A DNA stretch of 25,425 bases, from the IMG/VR virus record IMGVR_UViG_3300024518_003353, positions 1-25,425 of that record, one strand, 5' to 3'. The DNA comes from a virus. The notes beneath the pieces were generated by a model, which was not told the origin of the DNA, made no database searches, and saw only the letters and a list, made by a program, of their open reading frames with translations. This document shows, piece by piece, positions 7,101 through 13,100 of the stretch (positions within the stretch are counted from its first letter, which is position 1; each line of letters opens with the position of its first letter). Both the position numbers and the translations under genes were made by a program.

Positions 7101-10100
7101 GGCTTTACGCAACTCCTTCGAGTCACCCTTGGCGCTTAGATTCTCCATGTGAGTCTGGAACCGCCGTAGACGATCATTGAACTTTGCTGGAGTATCCTGC
7201 GCTCCGGTCTTGCCAAACTGGAAGTGGCGGAACATCCAAACATCCGCTACCACATCATGGAGTTCTGACTGCCAGTGACCTTGCATTTCCTCTCTGAAGA
7301 CATCGTACTGGAGCGCACGGTGAATCGTGCGAGCAAAGGAAGCGGTCTTGAATGCGTTTCGCTTCCCTGAACTGAGCCTGATAGACCAGTCCTTGTCGCC
7401 GAGCCGGACCGCTCGTCCAGCGGCGTCATATCCAAGAACAATCTTCTCCAACTTAGGCTTCAAGGTGAGAGGGAACGCATGGGACGGGAACAAGTTTGTC
7501 ACGCCCGACTTGAGGTTTGGCAGGTTCATTATCTTGGCCACGGTGTCTAATGCGTTACCGAGGTTCTGCTTTGGGTTGGTGTTAGCCGAGGTGATCGCCA
7601 GGATATCAATGAACATCGACGCCTGAAGTAGGTCTCCTTGGAACGCCTCAAGGATTCCGGCAGAGGAATCTTCGTACCAGAACCGGGCAGCCTCGTCCGC
7701 CTTGTCGTGGAAGAGCATCCTCTTACTGTTCGCTTGCAGGGCGAGCATCATTGATTTCAGTTGCTTGGGCGAGACCTGCTTCTTCCCTGCCTGAGTGGCC
7801 TGTCCCATCGGCACAGTCCAGCCAAGCCTTGCCAGCGTCTTTGCCACCGCAGCGTTCGGGGTGACCTTCTTGCCGTCAATAAGAGATTCAACCTCATCCA
7901 TGATCTTCTGGATGACCTCGCTGGTCTGGTATAGATCTGCGACTGTGCGATGCTTGTTATAGAGGAGGGCGTTCCTCTTGACATGGACCTCGCCCTCTCG
8001 GGCGGCACCCATGAACAAGATGTCATCAATATGAACGATCTCATGGACAGCGACGCCCGGCTGTGTGCCCTCTGCTTTGGCCATCTCGGCATCCGAGGGC
8101 TGCTCGAAGCCATCGGCTGGCCGATCCTTTCTGGCCTCCTTCAAGACCTTCCTGCCCTTGGTCACCTTCGCGATCTTATCGCCCTCATTGGTGAGGACTA
8201 TGTTCTGAGTCTCATGGTACGCTACATCGTGTGTGGCCGACCCCTCGGGGGCTCCACGAACTCCGTAAGGGCTCGGAGCACCAATGGTCGTCTTATGGAA
8301 CGCCTGAGGATGCTGAAGCGTAGCGGACAACATGGACCTGTCACCCATACTGAGCATGGCGGCCCGTTTTCCCTTCAAGGATATCGCAGTGTCTGGTGAG
8401 CGAGTCCCAGCAGTGGGGTATCTGAAGTCATGCTCTGCGCTTCGTGCGTTGCTCAGGAAGTCTCGCCACCGAGCAACCGGAACCAGACCTGACGGATAAA
8501 GGACTCGAAGCGCTGATTTCAGTTGCGCTTGATATTGACCATACTCCTCAAGCAGGCCGGGCACGATGTCTCTAATGTTCTCCAGGTCGATCAGGCCACC
8601 ATCGTGCTCCCACTCTCTGAGGGTCGAGCCGTGGTGATCAGGGCCAGTTTTTACAGGCCCGAACCCGTGGGGGTCCATCCTGCTACCCTTGCCGAATGCG
8701 GGCTCCCACTGCTCCTTATGGAACTTGGCGTCCCATTCTTTCCAAGCCTTGTCGAGAGCAGCCTCTCTCTTGAGCCTGACTTCAGTAGGGAGTTTCTCAT
8801 TCTGGAGTATTCTGAGTTCAATACCTTTCAGGGCATTCTCCTTGGCCCATATCTTACTCAAGCGGACATTGTCCTCGAACTGCCCAAGGCGAATGTCGAG
8901 GCTTTCCGGGTTACGATAGCCCTCCCCGATGAGATCCATGATGGCCCTGGCGACCAGCCCGCCTTCTTCGTGACCCTTCCATGACTGCTTATTGATTAGC
9001 CCAATCAGGTTGTACCAAGGGAGGTTTTCCAGGGGGCCTTGCGGTGGGTCGTCGGTCCTCGGCTTCACTTTGGCGCCTGACTCCCTATATACGCTAAGGC
9101 TCCACACATCCCTTGTAGACTCGGCGTCGGTGAGAGGGGCGCCACTTTTCTTCTTTGCTGCTAGGTCTCTGCTCGCCTTGTACACTCGGGACTCTCTCGT
9201 CCTGTTGTAAATCAACGAGTTGGACATATCAGACGCAAGCGAACTGAGCAGCCCACCTTGCACTTTCGGCGTGTTCTCCAGCACCGCCCGTACCTCTACT
9301 TTGAGATCATTGAGTACCTTGACCGTGGCGACGCTGGGTACCGATGGCATTCCCTCCCCAACCTGCTTGATAACATAATCAAAATCAGACATTGCTTGCT
9401 CAATATAATCCTTACGGAACACTTCATGGTCTAAGTCTGCTCGCAGAAGGTTTTCGTCAGTGATCGCAATGCCAGCGTTTCGAGCGATCTCGTACGCATT
9501 CATGGACCTATCAGGCTGCACGGCCTCCCCGCCGTTCCCACGAGCCCCAAGATTGATATCATCACCGACAAGGAACGGCTTGCCAAAAGGATACTGCCGT
9601 ATCGCCCACTCCAAGTAGGACTTGATCTCTCCGCCCTGGCTATCCAGCCCTTGGGCACTAAGGAAGTCGAGCCTCTTATGAATGAGGCGGGTGATCTCGC
9701 CATAACTTATTGCCTGTTCGTTATGGATCTTCCTTGCCACCAACGGGGCGTACCCCATCGCAGATACTTGCACTTGCTCCTCGTCCACTCCATCAATGTA
9801 GCGCAGCACCTTCTCATGGGGGACGAGAATCTCATCTTGCAACTTCATCGAGTCTTCTACCGAGAACGACTTCTTTCTTTCTTCGTCTGGCTTAGTTGCA
9901 TAGGTAGTCTCGTGCCAGCGGTCAATCTTCTCCTTGTCAGCGCCTTTGTATCCGGTCTCTCGCAGGGCTCCGGCTGTGGTGGACAGCCCAAACTCCTCGG
10001 TCGTGCCGGGGAAGTTCGGGTGGACAACCTCCCCCCTGGTCCCTTCTAGATCGTCTTCAACTCGCCCGGTCCTCCAAAACAGATCTCGAACCGGAGTGTT

Positions 10101-13100
10101 CGGCAGACTTGACCGAGGGTGAGTTCCAGTACCCTCTATGTTGTCGGGAGTCCCGAAGACTCTGAGAAGAATATCAGGGCTGTGTACTGCACGGGCAGCC
10201 AGCGACCCATGGTCTTCTCCCTCTATACGAGGCACCTCGCTCTCGGTCTGGAAATATTGTCTGGCCTTCTTCGGCGAGCCTTGGCTGGCACGGAAGGCAA
10301 TAAAAGGCTCGGAGGTCTGCCGGAGTTCGGTTGGCGGGTCGGTCAGCGAGGCAGTGTAGTTACCCGTATCATAGTCGAAATCCACGACAGTGTTATCGAC
10401 GCGCAGAGGTCTGCCACTCTGAACGGTATCTTTGACAAGAGCATTCCACTCAGCAGTGGACAGTGATCTTCCCGGACCGTTATTGGGGGATCGGAAGGGG
10501 CCGAGGTAAGGCAGTTTTTCTTTGGCGTTAGGGGAGTAGCCATCGAAGAAATAGAGGCCAGGCCCTGAATACGCATCCACCACATGGAATCCTGGCTCAA
10601 GTTCCCCTCGCTCAAACCGCCCGAGCATCTCATCTGGCTCGGAGTGCGTGCGATTGAATGGGTCGTCGGCTACTTCTTTCATCGCTGCTGGGAGTTCGGC
10701 CTCTGTGGCTTGGCGAACCTTTTCAATAACACTATCGGCCTCGGCCTTCTTTGGTCGATAGCCACCGCCAGTGCCCTCTGGATCATCATGCGGGAAGACG
10801 AACCCTTTGCGCTGATACCACGCCTTGAGTTGATCATTGGTGAGGCCAACCGACTGACCCTGACGACGAACATTTTGAGCCGACACGACTAGCGACACCG
10901 ACATATCCCTGGCGTCTGCTGCGGCAAGGATTCTGTCTAGTTCTTTGCTGGCAGCGCCTTGCCCCCTTGTTCCCGTGGAGAGGATCAAGTCTATCTCGAT
11001 GTCTCCCGCAAACTGCTCTCCGTTGATATAGATCAGTTCGCCGTCGTTTTTGAGGGTGACCTCTACCCCGTCATCGTTGAGGTAGTTGAATCGAGTTTCG
11101 TCGTATCCCGCTTCGAGGAAGCGAGTCTTACCGTCCGAAAGTTCGTCTGCCATATACGCCGCATCCGTCTTTTCTGGGGGGACGAATCTCTCCCGCTGAA
11201 AATATTGCTTGGCCTGTATGTCGAGTTCGTCACCTGTGCGCCCACCTACAGACTCTCGGATAAGTTCCTTGGCCTGGGTCTGTAGGGCAACTGCGTCGTC
11301 ATACTTATCCATCAAGAGGTATGGAACCTGATCCCTCACCTCGTTAAACGAATCAGCGTGCGGAAGCCTGAGCGCATCAGTTGGGTCATACACCATAAGA
11401 ACAATGTCAGGAGTCCCCAGGCCGCCCTCATCTATTGGCCTCATATCCCAGCCCTCAGGACGGAAGTCTGGATTGAACTCCGCCCTGGCTACCGGACGCC
11501 AGCCATGCCTGCCATAGAGGGTGGGCAGGTGGCCATTGATATCGAAGCCGTCGAGTGTTTCAGCGAACTTGCTTGCCTGCGAGAGAAGCCCGTTTATGTC
11601 TGCGGCACTGCCCGGCATCTTATGGACGCTTATCAGGTCTCTATCTGGAGTGACTACGAGCCCTGCGGTGGCGTCTCTGGCGAGGTAGATTCTGGTCTCT
11701 GGGTTGAGGTAGAAGGCTTGGTCTTTGACCTCGACGGCCTTCCCGAATCTGTGGGTTGTGGCGGTTTCGATAAGCCCGTCCCTGAAGAGAACTCCGGCTG
11801 TAGACTCAACGCGGAAGCCGCTCGTGCGTATGCGTCCCTCAATGACTTCTTCGCCATATCGTTCCTTCCAATCAGGGTGGTTTGTGAACTCGTCCACCCA
11901 CCCTGCAAGATCTACCTTGTTATCAGCAAGGAACTCTCCCTTGCCTTCGGTTCGCTGCTCCAGGCCGCCTGGGGCTACCTCGCTACTGTCCTTGAAAACT
12001 ATCATGCCCTTGTCAAGGTTGAGGGCGTCATACAGTTCGTAGATGCCATCGGCTTCAGAGTCCGACAAGTGGAAGACTCTCTTAATATCAGTCTTTTGAG
12101 ATTCGGTGAGCCGCCTGTGTGGTGAGTCGTTGGTCTCCCTGCCCGCCGCAGTCACTATGTCCTCGTCTGATAAGAGGAGTTTGTCGAACACGGTCTTCAC
12201 CTTCGGGTCGAGCGGCGTAGAGAAACGGCCAGCGAATGCCTGATACACCCTCTTCATCGCCTTCATCAACTCTTGCATGACTCGTTTCACACCAGCACTG
12301 ACGCCCGGTTGGAACTTGCCCTCGGCGACATACTGCTCGAACGCACGGGCAAACTTCTCCTCCATGTCTACTGTCCACACTCGATCCTTGCCCTCAGCCA
12401 ACGGATCAAGAGCCTTGCCGTCATTCGCCCACAACTCAAGGTCGTCCATATCCTGGTGGGTAACATCTCCCGCATGACCATCAGTAATCTTCGCCCTGGT
12501 AAGAGTCCTTAACCGAAGGGCGTGCCCAATCTCATGGACAGCGGTGGAAAAGTCGGCGCCCGAGAACCCTTGAATAACATCCTTGACGCCCTGCGGGTCT
12601 AACTTGAAGACGCCCTTGGTGACGCTCGCCCCCCCCGCTTCGGCTGTCCCACCCTTGAGAAACTTCGACTCCACCAAGTCGATCATCTCTCGGCTCGCCC
12701 AGCCCTCTGATATCAACTTCTCTGGATCATGGATGTTCTTAGCGAGGTGTAGCACCCAGGCGGCTGGGCCCATATTGGCAACCTTTGTACTAACATCACC
12801 GCCCTGGTTGTTGTTATTCGGCGTCCGGGACGACTCAACGACTGCGGCAAACTCCCGCTCAACCGTTTCCCTTATGTCCGCCTTCAAGCCGATAAGAAAT
12901 GCCTCGCCCCTGAGGGCTCTCTCGCCTTCATCTCCGAAGGCAGTCAGTGTGCTCACGGCTGCCTGCACCTCAGCGCCAGCATCACGAATCTCATCGGAGT
13001 CCACTCGGGCAACCATGTCGTCAAGCATTTGCACAATAAGAGAACCACGATGCTGTCTTAGTGTGGCGGCATCCAGCACGGATTCCGCCGGAGTCGTGCC

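Noticed and set aside
11358-12125. 255-codon plus-strand open frame inside the giant gene
   Set aside because: It lies antisense to the peptidase/acetyltransferase part of the giant protein, has no recognisable domain and no coupled neighbours; chance open frames of this size are expected in G+C-rich coding DNA.
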